Source of the DNA: Amborella trichopoda
Lineage: Eukaryota > Streptophyta > Magnoliopsida > Amborellales > Amborellaceae
Length of the DNA: 64,000 nucleotides
Reading direction: 5' to 3'
Assembly: GCF_000471905.2 (NCBI RefSeq)
Contig: NW_006497672.1
Coordinates: forward strand, 1,277,024 to 1,341,023
Both the position numbers and the translations under genes were made by a program. This document shows positions 1-10,722 of this stretch, in pieces. Position 1 is the stretch's first letter. Each line of letters opens with the position of its first letter. The notes beneath the pieces were generated by a model, which was not told where the DNA came from, made no database searches, and worked only from the letters and a program-made list of their open reading frames with translations.

Positions 1-399
1 AGCAACCGCGTAACTTTCAAATAAGTATTAGAACTCTGGCAAAGCACCACTGTGACTATTGCGTAGTTTCATGGAAAACGTCTCGATGAAACTCTAAGTA
101 GCCCCTGTTCCTTACTCAGAATGCCTTGGCACTCTCCGAAAACACTCGCAAACACGGTGTAAAGTTCACGACCTGCTCAAGCTCACCAGAACGCACCTGA
201 AGGCCTGTATGTTGTGAGTGTTGGGCGAGAAACTCTTGCCGAAAGTCTCTTTATGAAAACTCTGGCACCCTCTCTCTAAAAAACTCTCTTCGAAATTTTA
301 TGCTTCGATAAAACAGTAAAATGGGGGCTTTCCTCTTTTATACTCAATAGTGCGACAAATTGCCCCTCACTTAGTCAAGGATTTGTCACCGTGAGCTTC

Positions 400-560
400 G
401 TTAAGGGGCTAACGTCGTGCTCTTCATGATGACTTATTGCCGCACACTTCACCAAGAGGCTAGTGCCTTGCGCCTCACCAAAAGGTTGTTGTCGCGTGCC
501 TCACTAAGAGGCTAACGTTGAGTGCATCACCCAGGGACTAACGCCGTGTGTGCCGTCCAA
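400..560 (+). repeat. Degenerate short tandem motif in copy A
   Basis: About five imperfect copies of a 'caccaagaggctaacg'-like phrase, spaced roughly 25-50 bp apart. The same phrase occurs at the end of the 38-bp minisatellite near 8250-8320. This suggests both regions come from one ancestral module. Confidence 0.5.
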
Positions 561-714
561 GACCTAGTGCCATGCATATGCTATGAAAATCCCATCTAAC
601 TATCGTTCTGCCTCCTCAAGAATTTCATTCCCTACACCACAGTCTCACTCCTCAAGGAGTTGAGTCTCCAGTGACAGCTCTTTACCCCAGGGAGTCATAT
701 TTCCTTACTATGCA

Positions 715-1000
715 CAATGGTCCATGCTGCATGAGCTTAAACTGCACAGTTATGGTCCGTGCTACACGACCTTAAACTACATAGCCATGGTCAGTGCGAC
801 ATGACCTTAAACTACAAAGCCATGGTCTTGGTGCACAACCCTAAACTGTATGGTCCAAACTACATGACCTTAAACTGTAGTGAAGGTCTAGTTGCACGAC
901 CTTACATGGTCTTAGCTGCACGACTTTAAACTATAGAGCCATGGTCCGATCTACAAGACCTTAAAACTGTAATGCACGACGTGACAAATAATCCATATGC
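715..1000 (+). repeat. X minisatellite, copy A block 1
   Basis: Tandem roughly 30-35 bp units in which 'catggtc' alternates with 'gaccttaaactg'. This is the same sequence family as the larger array in copy C (41.95-43.02 kb), but shorter and more decayed. Confidence 0.75.
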
Positions 1001-1479
1001 ATGACTTTAATTGTGAAATGGATTACCTCTTTGCTAGGTGTATTTCATCAACATCCCTTAGTGGAGATAGGTGCATCCAAAAGGAAAAAAGGGGGTTGTG
1101 CTTCCCCTTCAATCCCAAATAAGTCTATTTCGCACCAACATCCTCAGTAGGAGTCACATCCTATTGTGACCCACTATTCCCAGGGAGTTAGAGTCATATT
1201 TATCCGTTTTAACCCCAATGGGTTTGCATCAGTGCTCTGGCCTGTCATTCCCAATAGACTTACATACTTACCATTACTCATTATCCCTGGGAAGTCACAC
1301 TTGCCCTCCTAATCCCCAGTGAAGTTCACTTCCACTTACCACTCCTCGTGAGGCCACCATCTTAATCTAAATCTCTCTGCTTGTGTATAGCCTTAGCTAT
1401 TTTTATCCCCAGGGAGTCAGATTGCTATCCACAGACCCTTCCCCCATAGACCTTCACCTACATGGTGACCCAAACAATA

Positions 1480-1700
1480 GTATGCGTTGGATGACCTTAA
1501 AATGCATAACCATGGTCTAGATGCACGACCCTAAACTGCATGGTCAAAACTATACGACCTAAACCTGTAGCGGAGGTCTAGTTGCAAGACCTTAAACTGC
1601 ATGGTCCTAGTTGCATGACTAGAAACTGCATAACCATGGTCCAAACTATATGACCTTAAACTGCTTTGCCCAGGTCCAAGAGGCATGACCTTAAAGACGC
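1480..1700 (+). repeat. X minisatellite, copy A block 2
   Basis: A second block of the same roughly 32-bp units, including the three subunit types seen in copy C ('ccaaactatatgacc', 'ggtctagttgcacgacc' and 'tcctagttgcatgac'). About 480 bp of other X sequence (1000-1480) separates it from block 1. Confidence 0.75.
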
Positions 1701-3762
1701 CTCCACACATGTGCACACGCCCTTTACGTGCATCTTCACACATGCTTCCCAAACTGACTTGTTCATGTGCACACCACCTTCATTGCTTCCCCAGTGAATC
1801 CATTCACCTCAACAACATCCATCATTCCTTAGTAATTTTCACCCATCCGCACAAAACCGTGAATCATTCCACCATCCATACTTGCCATCAGCTAGTGGGT
1901 CACAACGTTTCACACACCATTCATGCATCATTCGTCTTTCATAAGTAGCCTCGTGTCATCTCCCTAAAGTGATTCAAAACCATCATCATACTCACTCCAT
2001 GACGTTTACAGACTTCCATTCATCACCACTACGGTCCAGCTGTATGACCCTAAACTGTAGTGCACGTCCTGGCTGCATGACGTTAAAAGCCTTGACATAG
2101 GTCTCGAAGGCATGACCCTAAACACACCTTCACAAAAATAAATAAAAAAAAACAAAAAGGAGGGTGTGGTGTACACCTGGACAAGGGAACGCGATGAGTA
2201 CATGAGTAAAAATGGCATATGGGAGTGGTCACAAAACCAAGTAAAAGAGTTCCATGAAAATAAAAACCCGAGCACAGTGAAATCCCCAAAAAGGCATCGT
2301 GAGAAAAAAAAGATGAAAAGGGTGGACATGGCTGCAAGGTCACGGGTAAAAGAGGCAAAAAATAAAGGAGGTTCGTGAAAACTGTCTCTACGGTGCCACA
2401 AAAGCAGGTTAACACAACATCACAGCCTTAGCCGACACTCATATGCCAAATAGGTGTAATTCTGGCTAGCGAGATCCATACAAAATCCTCAGCTATTAGC
2501 ATCCAATCACAACACAAGATGGCTCACCTGAGAGTGAGAGCCTCACAAGATCTCCCAAACAAAAAAATCAGAAAGAGTCCTTGAGGTTGAGTTCGATGAC
2601 CGAAAGATCCCTCTAAAACCAAGAAGAGCCCTTGAGGGTGCGGGCGATGAACAATAAATCCATGCAAAAATTTTGAAGACCCCCATGAAGGCAAGAAACT
2701 GACAAAGGCATGGCCTAACCTGCCAGAGACTTCAGGGTGATGCCTTACCATGAGGTCGCCTCACCAAAAACCTTCCTTAGATGATAGGCCCAGACCTCGG
2801 GGACAGGACAATAAAAAGCTTATGACTGGACTCGGCAGGATGGGGCTCACGATGCCGCCTCTCGAAAATTCCCCCTAGCAGACAAGCTTAGACCTTCAGG
2901 AAAGGCCAAAAGCCCCCTACTGGACCTCGCTGGATGTGACCCACATTGGTACCTTGATCATCAAAAGCAAACATGGTGTAGCAGCAAACAATGTTGACCA
3001 AAGGTTCATAGCACTTGGCTGCCAGATAGGCTCGATTCTGACCAATGAGGTCCTTACAAAATCCTGAAACTGTCAGAATCACAAATAGTTCCATGAGGGT
3101 AAGGAATTGAACAGATCCGTCAAAAGTCTCTTCTCCCCCTAAGTCTCCAAGGATGGACTTGTACATTGCATCCGAACATCTGAGCATCCTAGTTACAACA
3201 TTGCGTGGATCTCCTCGATGTTCACGTAGTCCAATGACTCGGAAGAAAAGAAAAATAAATCGAAAGGAAATTTTTTCAATGATTGTCCTTCTCGCTTCTC
3301 TTGAAGCACAACATTTGGCGAGGCATGCTGTTGGAAAAAAATTTTTATCATCGTGGGTCCCCAATGCGGAATAAAAGCAAGAAGAAGGTCAATAAAGCCT
3401 AACAAACAATGAAAATTTTGATAGTCTCAGAATGGCCCCAAAAGTAGTTAATATCTTCATATGCACTTAGAAAGGTCGCCTGTCAAGTTTTGTCACAATC
3501 CGACATGTCTAACGCAGTGCAGACAAAGAAACAATTGCAGCAGAATTAGCCTTTAGCATCCTAAAATGGACCCCAAACTATAACTATATTTTTGGTGTCT
3601 CAAATTGATGTCGGACCACCACCATTGGATTTGGCATGGTTGACAAACTCCAGGGTCAAATTTCAGCTTTAACGGACATTCCAGGAAGAAGTTATAGGCA
3701 AAAGATTGAAACAGGAGGAGCCACACATTATTCCTGTGCGGCCACCCTACAACGAAGCTCCA

Positions 3763-3765
3763 TTA
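3763..3765 (+). other. Left TTA target-site duplication
   Basis: TTA directly before the GGTCCTG end of the inserted element. Its partner is at 6651-6653. Confidence 0.75.
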
Positions 3766-5756
3766 GGTCCTGCTTGATAACCTCCCTGGGAAGTTAAGAA
3801 TTTCTTGGTTTCTGAGTTTGATAATCTCTTGGGAAGTTAAGAAGTTCTTGGTTTCTGTATTGGATGAGAGAAAAGACTGGTTTTCATTCCATTGGTAAGA
3901 GTTACATTTTTCATATGTCCACCATTAACACCACATGATAGATCCCAAATAATAGAGTTACACTACCAAATATTTTATAGGAATAACGATCTCAAATAAT
4001 AGATCCATTCCAAATGGAGAAGTAAATCGTCAAGTCAGCAATGAGAAATCAAAGACTAGTCACGAAAGTAGAGATAATCATGACCAATTTACACACATGA
4101 TGCATCAATATATGAAACAAAAGACTTCAAAAGCTTGATAAAGCCACATTCACTAGTTATAAAAATGCATAAGGTATTAATTCGACACCAACACCAATAT
4201 TGTGCCCTATATTTTAAGCACAAATATGCATGAACACCTAATCAACTGAAACATCAGGTTGCACCCTTATACTATTGAAGTAAGGTACACCTAAAAAATC
4301 CTACAGTGGAGAGTGTTCAGGCATAGAAAACCAGATGATCATCTAGACCTTGAGATGAATGGATATGTAGGAAAAAAAAGAAGAATTCAAAGTTAAAAAA
4401 CTAACATATCTTATAGCAGGTTATCTGGACTGTCAATTTTTAAGATTTTCAAGTATTTCTCGATTGGCTCGATCTCTATCATTTTTTAAATTTAAAATTA
4501 TATAGTTGAGGATGAAAAGAGATTTTGAAGCCATAATAAGGTTTTCGAGACTGAAACAACATCTCTATCTAATAAATATAAGGAGGCAACCTTATACAAA
4601 CCCACCCTCGTTTATATTCTAGTAACTAAACTCCAACTTCAAAAAACAAAATTTCAAACTTTGTGACACACACAAGTTATCAAATTTTACATTGGATGTT
4701 TATAAATAATTCTGAGCATCATATACACAATTGTAACACATTTTTATATGACAAGAAATTGACTGGAAAATGACAATTTGTTGCTAGTTTTCTATTGTAA
4801 AAAAATGCATCACTAAGAAATTATGCTCATATAGTTTATCAACATGTAGAGTTCGAGCATGATAAATTTCATGCAAAAGATAGATCAAAACAATGCAAGC
4901 AACATCCATTGCCCATTTTGTTGCATTCCTTTGATGCAAAAGCAACATGTATCTATGTGTGGTGTTAGTCTATTACACATAGCATGCGATCATCTCTAAA
5001 TTGATAAATTTGGTCAAGATATGATTCAATTACATCAAGAGAGATGGTGGTCAGTTAAACTTAAGATGAACACTCAAAATCAAATAAAAAAACTAAGAAA
5101 AAGTCCTTCATTAAATTAAACAATACATTTATTTTAAAATGTGTCTAAGAAGATATTATTTATGGTTAGTTCAGGCACTGGAAATGACTTTAACTGTAAA
5201 GGAAATTGCTATATCATTTTGAGAAATGGATAAGAAAGCAAAATGAATACCAGACAAGAATAAAACCTGGATTGGGAATTGGTTTTGCAGTAAAATCTGT
5301 CCAATAGAATAAAAAAATATAAGTTGGGGAAGTGACAGCAAACGCTCTTGCGATGGATGACTTTGTCGTAAAAATTCAAGCATGTAGTTGAAAGAAAGGT
5401 AAAGTTTAAAACCTTATATACTTTCCAAATTAGACTTGTAGTTTGTACCAAATTCTGATCTCATCTACACTTGAAGATAGATCAAATAGCATTTGAAAAT
5501 TACAACAAAAAGCAAGTACAATCAATGTACCACATTTGCATGGACAATTTCACAAAGGCCATACTGGAGTTTCCGTATGGATAGATTCATAAGAAATTTA
5601 AACATTCATAATTTACCGAGGAAAATTCATATCCAATACACAAATGCTATATCAGTGAATTCATCATAAAAGCACTCGCATAAGATTTCAAAACCAACCC
5701 AATAATTCAATTCCACAATACTTCAATTTCACCAACACACACATGCATGAATGATA

Positions 5757-5787
5757 AGAGAGAGAGAGAGATAGAGAGAGAGAGAAC
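5757..5787 (+). repeat. (GA)n microsatellite
   Basis: About 30 bp of almost pure GA dinucleotide with one interruption, inside the Harbinger-like element. A shorter GA run occurs near 6026-6037. Confidence 0.9.
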
Positions 5788-5978
5788 ATGGTTATTTCTA
5801 GGCATTTAGCAAATTATATATTATACCCATTAATCAACAACCATGGAAAGAGAAGCCCAAAGTACAACAACATTTGGAAAAATGAACAAAAATCAAATCA
5901 TCCTTGATTAAAGAATATGACCCCAAATAATCGAATAGAAACATTAAGTTTCGGCAAACTTTAAATACTTAAGGCATT

Positions 5979-6343
5979 TCATAAGCAAGATCCATTGCCC
6001 ATTTTCAAACAGTGAGAAAATGACGGAGAGAGAGAGAGCAAAATGAAACTAAGAAGACCCAAATTGAGAATCAACATAGAGGGAAAACCCCACAAAAAAA
6101 CTTGTACCCTAAAATCATGAGTTATAAGAGCTATAAGCTTTAAGAGATCAAGAACAAACACATATACAAATAATAAGAGCCCTTTGTTTCAAGAGCTCGA
6201 GAACAAACACAATGATCAATAACAGAAGAGAATAAAGTGCACACCTCAAGATCAATGGTAAGGATCACAGTTTTGCCTGAGATAATGACGTGTTGGGCTG
6301 GCTCAGTAGCGAGATGGGAAGTTGCAAAAAGAGGGGTGCTCAA
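5979..6343 (-). pseudogene. Gene-like fragment inside the DNA transposon
   Basis: On the minus strand an open stretch (about 6343-6245) reads through a hydrophobic segment containing 'HVIISGKTVILTIDLE'. It then meets a plausible splice donor, CTTGAG|GTGTGC, at 6245/6244. It is followed by T-rich, intron-like or 5'UTR-like sequence with further short open stretches ending near 5979. No ATG begins the stretch; the first codon in that frame is TTG. I do not recognise a protein family. It could be a host exon picked up by the transposon, part of a decayed transposon gene, or chance. The donor motif and change of base composition are the only support. Confidence 0.25.
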
Positions 6344-6420
6344 CGAGGTGGGTACTCAGCGTCGCAGAGAGGAGTGCTCAGTGGGGTGGGTGCTCAGCGG
6401 GGGGGGGGGGGTGTGTGTGC
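6328..6420 (+). repeat. Short G-rich tandem repeat with a G13 run
   Basis: Imperfect copies of a 'ggggtgctcagcg' motif (from 6333, 6350, 6372 and 6387 onward) end in 13 consecutive G (6399-6411) and a short GT run. The G-rich strand could form a quadruplex. It lies near the right end of the Harbinger-like element. Confidence 0.7.
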
Positions 6421-6650
6421 TCAAAGATTAGGGTTTTATTTTTATCAAAGGGGAGGGGTGCTCTGGTTTATCGATTCAAGAGGAAGTTTAGAGCTTCCTA
6501 TTTGAGGTTCCAACCTTTGGATCGGAACGTTTTTTACACAGGGGTGTGGGAAGATGAAAACTTTCTATTTGGGGTTCTCATTTTTATCAAACATGAAAAG
6601 TTGAGAAGTTCTCATCTTCCAGCAGCCACTACCTATTATCAAAAATGCCC

Positions 6651-6653
6651 TTA
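6651..6653 (+). other. Right TTA target-site duplication
   Basis: TTA directly after the right terminal repeat. Family X sequence resumes from here. Confidence 0.75.
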
Positions 6654-7490
6654 AAGGGAAAGCCACGAATAGTGCCTTGCAATGCTAATATCTCTTCTCA
6701 AGTCGGACAGTGCTCGTCTCCTCGAGACGAGAATTTCGATATGTGGCATGTCCCTTGACGACGCTTGAGCCCGAAGAAAAGCTAGAGAGAAGCTGTTGAT
6801 CCATGAAGAAAGTTGCAGGAAAATCAGTAGCGTCGCGCCTCGCTCGAGTGGCCAAATCACTGCGCTAGTGATCCCGGTCGAAGTGAAAATAGTTTCATTG
6901 CGTGCATAAGGTCTAGGGCTATCTTTAGTCCGAACCCCGTACATGATGAACAATCGGATTCTGCACACGAAGCCAATGAAGTGACTGTAAATTTTGGCAC
7001 CAGAATCCCAAATTCTGGCCAAAACTCCCAAGATGCAAAATCCTCGTCCGGACACGAAATCAAGCTGCGTTTGTTGCCACGCGATCATGACAGCATGCTC
7101 AATGTAATCCATTGAAGAAATCATACAAAAATATCAAGGAATGAGCACACTATCTATCCGAAGTTTCAAGATTCATCCAAATTTCAAGTCGCAAGATCGT
7201 GGCTTAAAAACACGATCGACGGCTTGAGGTATCAAATTGATTGCCATGTCGAGCCCTACAAGAAAACAATCATCTTTCAATAAAATGGGCATCAGAACAA
7301 CCCCGGATCATCCATGAACACGCACGTTCTAGGGCAGCACATGTACTGTTATGGAATTCCACAAATTGTTAAGAAGAGGCAAATCAATCATTTTGTACCC
7401 TATTTTCTAATTTATTTTAATTTAGTTAAATTTTAATTTCCATCAATTAGGTTTAATTTTGATCAATCCACTCATGTTTGGGCACAACTC

Positions 7491-7554
7491 TATATATACG
7501 ACGTACTACCATTATACGCAGACCCTTCGCCAAAGAGAACTTTGCTTAATAAAA
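7491..7554 (+). promoter_or_regulatory. TATA box and poly(A) signal of X copy A
   Basis: TATATATA at 7491 follows the conserved phrase 'ccactcatgtttgggc', and AATAAAA lies at 7548. Copies C and E have the same pair at the same relative place. A TATA box about 50 bp before AATAAA fits the U3-R part of an LTR. Confidence 0.6.
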
Positions 7555-8034
7555 TTTCTCTCTTCTTATTGTTGGGTTACATTTGGAGAGAGAGGAAGGA
7601 GAGAGAAATTTTTTATCATTACCCTTAGGCTCATGGTAAATATTTCTCTCTCTTTTTTTCTTTTCATTTCTTTTTCTCTTCTCTTTCTTCATCTCTCTCT
7701 TCTTCCATTTCTTCTTCTTTGTATAAGCCTCCATTAGAGGCCATGCACAACAGTGGCAATGCCGTGCATGCCTCTTTCTTTTCTTTTTCCCCCTTCTATG
7801 GTTTAACAGGTCGTGCATGACGATGGCAGCACCATGCACGGGTTTCTTTCCCCTTCTCTTCGTTCATTTTTATCTTTCTGAGAGGTTTGTAGATGGCGCT
7901 GCTCATCGCCATCCACAGATGTGTCCTTGACGTCTTAGCGAGGAGCACAGAGGGTGAAGCATATTGCCGCCCACAAGGGTCTTCTCTTATTGCATGCCTA
8001 TCATAGACGGATGCCTATAGCCGCCCATGAAGGG

Positions 8035-8330
8035 TCGTGGCAATACCTATCACCGTCCACAATCTTCCTTCGTGCGTTGGGTGCCTATCGCTGTCAGCAA
8101 GCTTCCTTCACGCTCTAGGTGCCTAACGTCATCGGCAAGCTTCCTTCGCGTGCTCGGTGCCCATCGTCGTCCGCAAGCTTTTTTCGTGAGCTCGGTGCCC
8201 ATCGTAGTCTGTAGGTTTCTCTTACGTCCCTCGCCTATCATCGTGTGCCTCAAAAGGTACTATCGTCGCATGCTTCACAAGGGGCTATCACTGCGCTCTT
8301 CACAAGAGGCTATTGCCGCCCATGAAGGTG
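8035..8330 (+). repeat. 38-bp minisatellite, X subfamily A/E
   Basis: The phrase 'gcaagcttccttcgcg' recurs near 8064, 8102, 8140 and 8178, a period of about 38 bp, with more diverged copies on either side. The same array occurs in copy E at about 53190-53395 and 55405-55590. Copies B and C carry an unrelated array at this position. Confidence 0.8.
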
Positions 8331-8492
8331 CGTGCTACCTTCTCGTGTTGTTAACGGCAACGCCTAGCCTCACCTGTAGTTCACTACTCGCCCTCTGACG
8401 ATGAGTAGTAGTAGTGTCCAGCGCCGTCAAAGGGATGTGACACTGCTACTCCACGGTTGTGGGTGGTGATGCCTAACGCCGTCGGGACCCAT

Positions 8493-8629
8493 TGGTTAGG
8501 TGCCCCAATCTCTCACTCCGGATTCTTTGCGGATCAGGTGGCACACATCCCAGGTTTCGAGGGAAGACCCAGGACGTTTTTGAGATCGCTCTCTTGGGAA
8601 CCTCGTTCGAGAACAGGGGCAAGTGTTAC
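8493..8629 (-). mobile_element. Family X copy B, LTR 3' end
   Basis: On the minus strand this reads towards '...ggggcacctaacca', ending at 8493. Copy C ends in the same phrase at 47703. In copy E the phrase is followed by a primer-binding-site-like motif. I therefore take it as the LTR terminus. It joins the rest of copy B (from 10718) once the intervening solo LTR is removed. Confidence 0.65.
8625..8629 (+). other. Left GTTAC target-site duplication
   Basis: GTTAC immediately before TGTCACACCCC. Its partner is at 10718-10722. Confidence 0.8.
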
Positions 8630-8740
8630 TGTCACACCCCAAGAATTTACAATACTATTATTCCTGAGATGTGATGGACAAAGCATATATACATCTATTG
8701 ATAGGACAAATTTACAGTTGCGAGGTCTTACATAGTAAGT

Positions 8741-9568
8741 NNNNNNNNNNNNNNNNNNNNNNNNNNNNNNNNNNNNNNNNNNNNNNNNNNNNNNNNNNNN
8801 NNNNNNNNNNNNNNNNNNNNNNNNNNNNNNNNNNNNNNNNNNNNNNNNNNNNNNNNNNNNNNNNNNNNNNNNNNNNNNNNNNNNNNNNNNNNNNNNNNNN
8901 NNNNNNNNNNNNNNNNNNNNNNNNNNNNNNNNNNNNNNNNNNNNNNNNNNNNNNNNNNNNNNNNNNNNNNNNNNNNNNNNNNNNNNNNNNNNNNNNNNNN
9001 NNNNNNNNNNNNNNNNNNNNNNNNNNNNNNNNNNNNNNNNNNNNNNNNNNNNNNNNNNNNNNNNNNNNNNNNNNNNNNNNNNNNNNNNNNNNNNNNNNNN
9101 NNNNNNNNNNNNNNNNNNNNNNNNNNNNNNNNNNNNNNNNNNNNNNNNNNNNNNNNNNNNNNNNNNNNNNNNNNNNNNNNNNNNNNNNNNNNNNNNNNNN
9201 NNNNNNNNNNNNNNNNNNNNNNNNNNNNNNNNNNNNNNNNNNNNNNNNNNNNNNNNNNNNNNNNNNNNNNNNNNNNNNNNNNNNNNNNNNNNNNNNNNNN
9301 NNNNNNNNNNNNNNNNNNNNNNNNNNNNNNNNNNNNNNNNNNNNNNNNNNNNNNNNNNNNNNNNNNNNNNNNNNNNNNNNNNNNNNNNNNNNNNNNNNNN
9401 NNNNNNNNNNNNNNNNNNNNNNNNNNNNNNNNNNNNNNNNNNNNNNNNNNNNNNNNNNNNNNNNNNNNNNNNNNNNNNNNNNNNNNNNNNNNNNNNNNNN
9501 NNNNNNNNNNNNNNNNNNNNNNNNNNNNNNNNNNNNNNNNNNNNNNNNNNNNNNNNNNNNNNNNNNNN
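8741..9568. other. Assembly gap (828 N)
   Basis: Run of N inside the solo LTR. Any open frame crossing it is artificial. Confidence 0.99.
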
Positions 9569-9839
9569 CAACATATCACTGAAATCGTTAATATGAATTT
9601 CACTTAAACGATTAATAACAGTCACTCTCCATAATATTTCAAAAATAACCAATCAAATATTTTGGGCTCAAATTTAGAAAGGTAACAGTTTGTAAAGGCA
9701 TTCTAGCATAATTGCCAATTTAATATGTATAAAAAGAAAACTCTTATAAAAATTCAAGAATACGGAATTATCACAATTTATGAAATATCAATTCACAAAT
9801 AAACATTCCACAACAATACTATAATCAATTGCAAAAATG

Positions 9840-10290
9840 TCAATTTTTAAATAATAAGGCAGTCATTTGCACATGAATTTTACAATGTCTAAATATTCAA
9901 AACAGTAGAAAGAAATATCACAATTTTACTAAAAGCAGAAATATCACATTTATTTCTAACAATAAACAAGAAAAATAAATAAATTTATTTTTCTAATTTA
10001 CAGCATTCAAAATTTTTAACATAGATAAAATATCACAATTTTTATTAAAAAGATTATTTTTCAAGATAATGAGGTCACGTGCGCATAAAATTTATCGCGC
10101 CTAAAATTCATGATAATAAGCAGAAATAATTATTTCATTTTTTTTTTAAAAAGAATGGATTATTTTTCAAGACAATGAGGTCACTTACACACAAAACTGA
10201 TAAAATAAAGATCCTAGACGGAAATATTACTATTTATTAAAAATAGACTATTTTTCAGAAAGACGATGTCACTTACCCACAATTATTTGA
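9840..10290. repeat. About 105-bp degenerate tandem repeat in the solo LTR
   Basis: A phrase like 'caagacaatgaggtcacttacacac' recurs near 9855, 10065, 10175 and 10255 with AT-rich filler between. The copies are diverged and differ in length. Confidence 0.55.
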
Positions 10291-10717
10291 GAGGGAGCTT
10301 CCGATAAAAAATTTCAGCTCGAGAGAGAAGTTCATTGTGTTTCGACCAGAGAGAGAGAACTCAAAATTTTGTTTTAGGGTGGGAGTGCTCACATCCCCTA
10401 TTTAAATTCTTATAACGTATTATTATATTATTTTCTTACACTCTACCTCATACCTGAGGTGTCGCTTTAAAAGCAGACTTTTATCGTACGAAAACCACGT
10501 CCGCTAAAGGACGCTGCCAGCTGCAAGCAGCAAGAGGCAAAAGCGGGCAAAGGAAAAAAAGTAAAGGCAAAGCAAAAGTTAATCCAAAGCAAAAGTTTTT
10601 GAAAACAGTGATGGTCCCCAAGGACCATCATACTCAAACAGAACATCACCTATTTATAAGCATATTTTCTCCTTTTTTTTTTCTTTTTTTTTTTTTTGAA
10701 ATTTTAGGATTGTTACA

Positions 10718-10722
10718 GTTAC
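10718..10722 (+). other. Right GTTAC target-site duplication
   Basis: GTTAC immediately after TTGTTACA. Copy B resumes here. Confidence 0.8.

Larger units (their letters stand above)
1..3765 (+). mobile_element. Family X retroelement copy A, upstream part
   Basis: Non-coding repeat DNA. It aligns by eye with copy C (28.1-30.0 and 41.7-45.0 kb), copy D (63.2-64.0 kb) and, on the other strand, copy B (13.4-16.6 kb). Shared landmarks in order are short boxes about an evenly spaced 'gggagtca' phrase (about 640-1400), the minisatellite based on 'gaccttaaactgcatggtc', a segment near 2080-2400 with 'catgagtaaaaatg'-type phrases, and a conserved stretch at 2880-3765. The stretch 370-560 repeats a 'ttcaccaagaggctagtgcc' motif that also occurs near 8250-8320 and 55500-55590, so modules have been reused within the family. 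No coding frame of known function is visible. The copy is cut at 3766 by a DNA transposon and resumes at 6651. The window edge truncates it on the left, so its true 5' end cannot be seen. Confidence 0.7.
3766..6650. mobile_element. PIF/Harbinger-like DNA transposon, probably non-autonomous
   Basis: The left end reads GGTCCTGCTTGATAA and the right end, on the other strand, reads GGGCATTTTTGATAA. Both ends have subterminal 'TTTGATAA' and 'gaagtt/gaacttct'-type repeats. The element is flanked by TTA at 3763-3765 and again at 6651-6653, the 3-bp target duplication typical of PIF/Harbinger elements. Copy C, which lacks the insertion, reads 'ccattaaagg' at 44954-44962, exactly the expected empty site. 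The 2.9-kb interior is AT-rich and does not resemble family X. I see no DDE transposase frame, so I infer a non-autonomous or decayed element. A gene-like fragment on the minus strand (5979-6343) may be captured DNA. Other superfamilies are less likely because of the TTA duplication. Confidence 0.75.
6651..8492 (+). mobile_element. Family X copy A, downstream part (LTR-like)
   Basis: Continues copy A after the DNA-transposon insertion and aligns with 51.8-53.4 kb of copy E. The order is a conserved block with phrases such as 'gcgaagaaaagctagagagaag', a TATA/AATAAA pair at 7491-7554, a CT-rich tract (about 7560-7730) and a 38-bp minisatellite (8035-8330). It stops abruptly at 8492, just after 'cgtcgggacccat', where copy B begins in opposite orientation. 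Copy E continues past this point, so copy A is interrupted by B and its last part is not found in the window. Confidence 0.7.
8630..10717 (-). mobile_element. Solo LTR inserted in X copy B
   Basis: The block starts TGTCACACCCC and ends GGATTGTTACA, so its ends are TG...CA with inverted TGT/ACA. It is flanked by GTTAC at 8625-8629 and 10718-10722, a 5-bp target duplication. Copy C has the uninterrupted sequence near 47571-47590 ('gattgtaatacctgccc'). On the minus strand the block ends in GGGGTGTGACA, a common 3' end of plant gypsy LTRs, and has a TATA-like TATTTAAA at 10399-10406, so I favour minus orientation. No gag or pol is visible, though 828 bases are unread. It could be a solo LTR or a short element; lineage is not determined. 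Confidence 0.75.

Noticed and set aside
7459..7839. Overlapping plus and minus frames rich in Phe/Leu or Lys
   Set aside because: They lie over the TATA, poly(A) and CT tract of the X LTR and come from base composition.
8534..9652. Long open frames of 291 to 372 codons on both strands
   Set aside because: They consist almost entirely of N. The gap creates the open frame.
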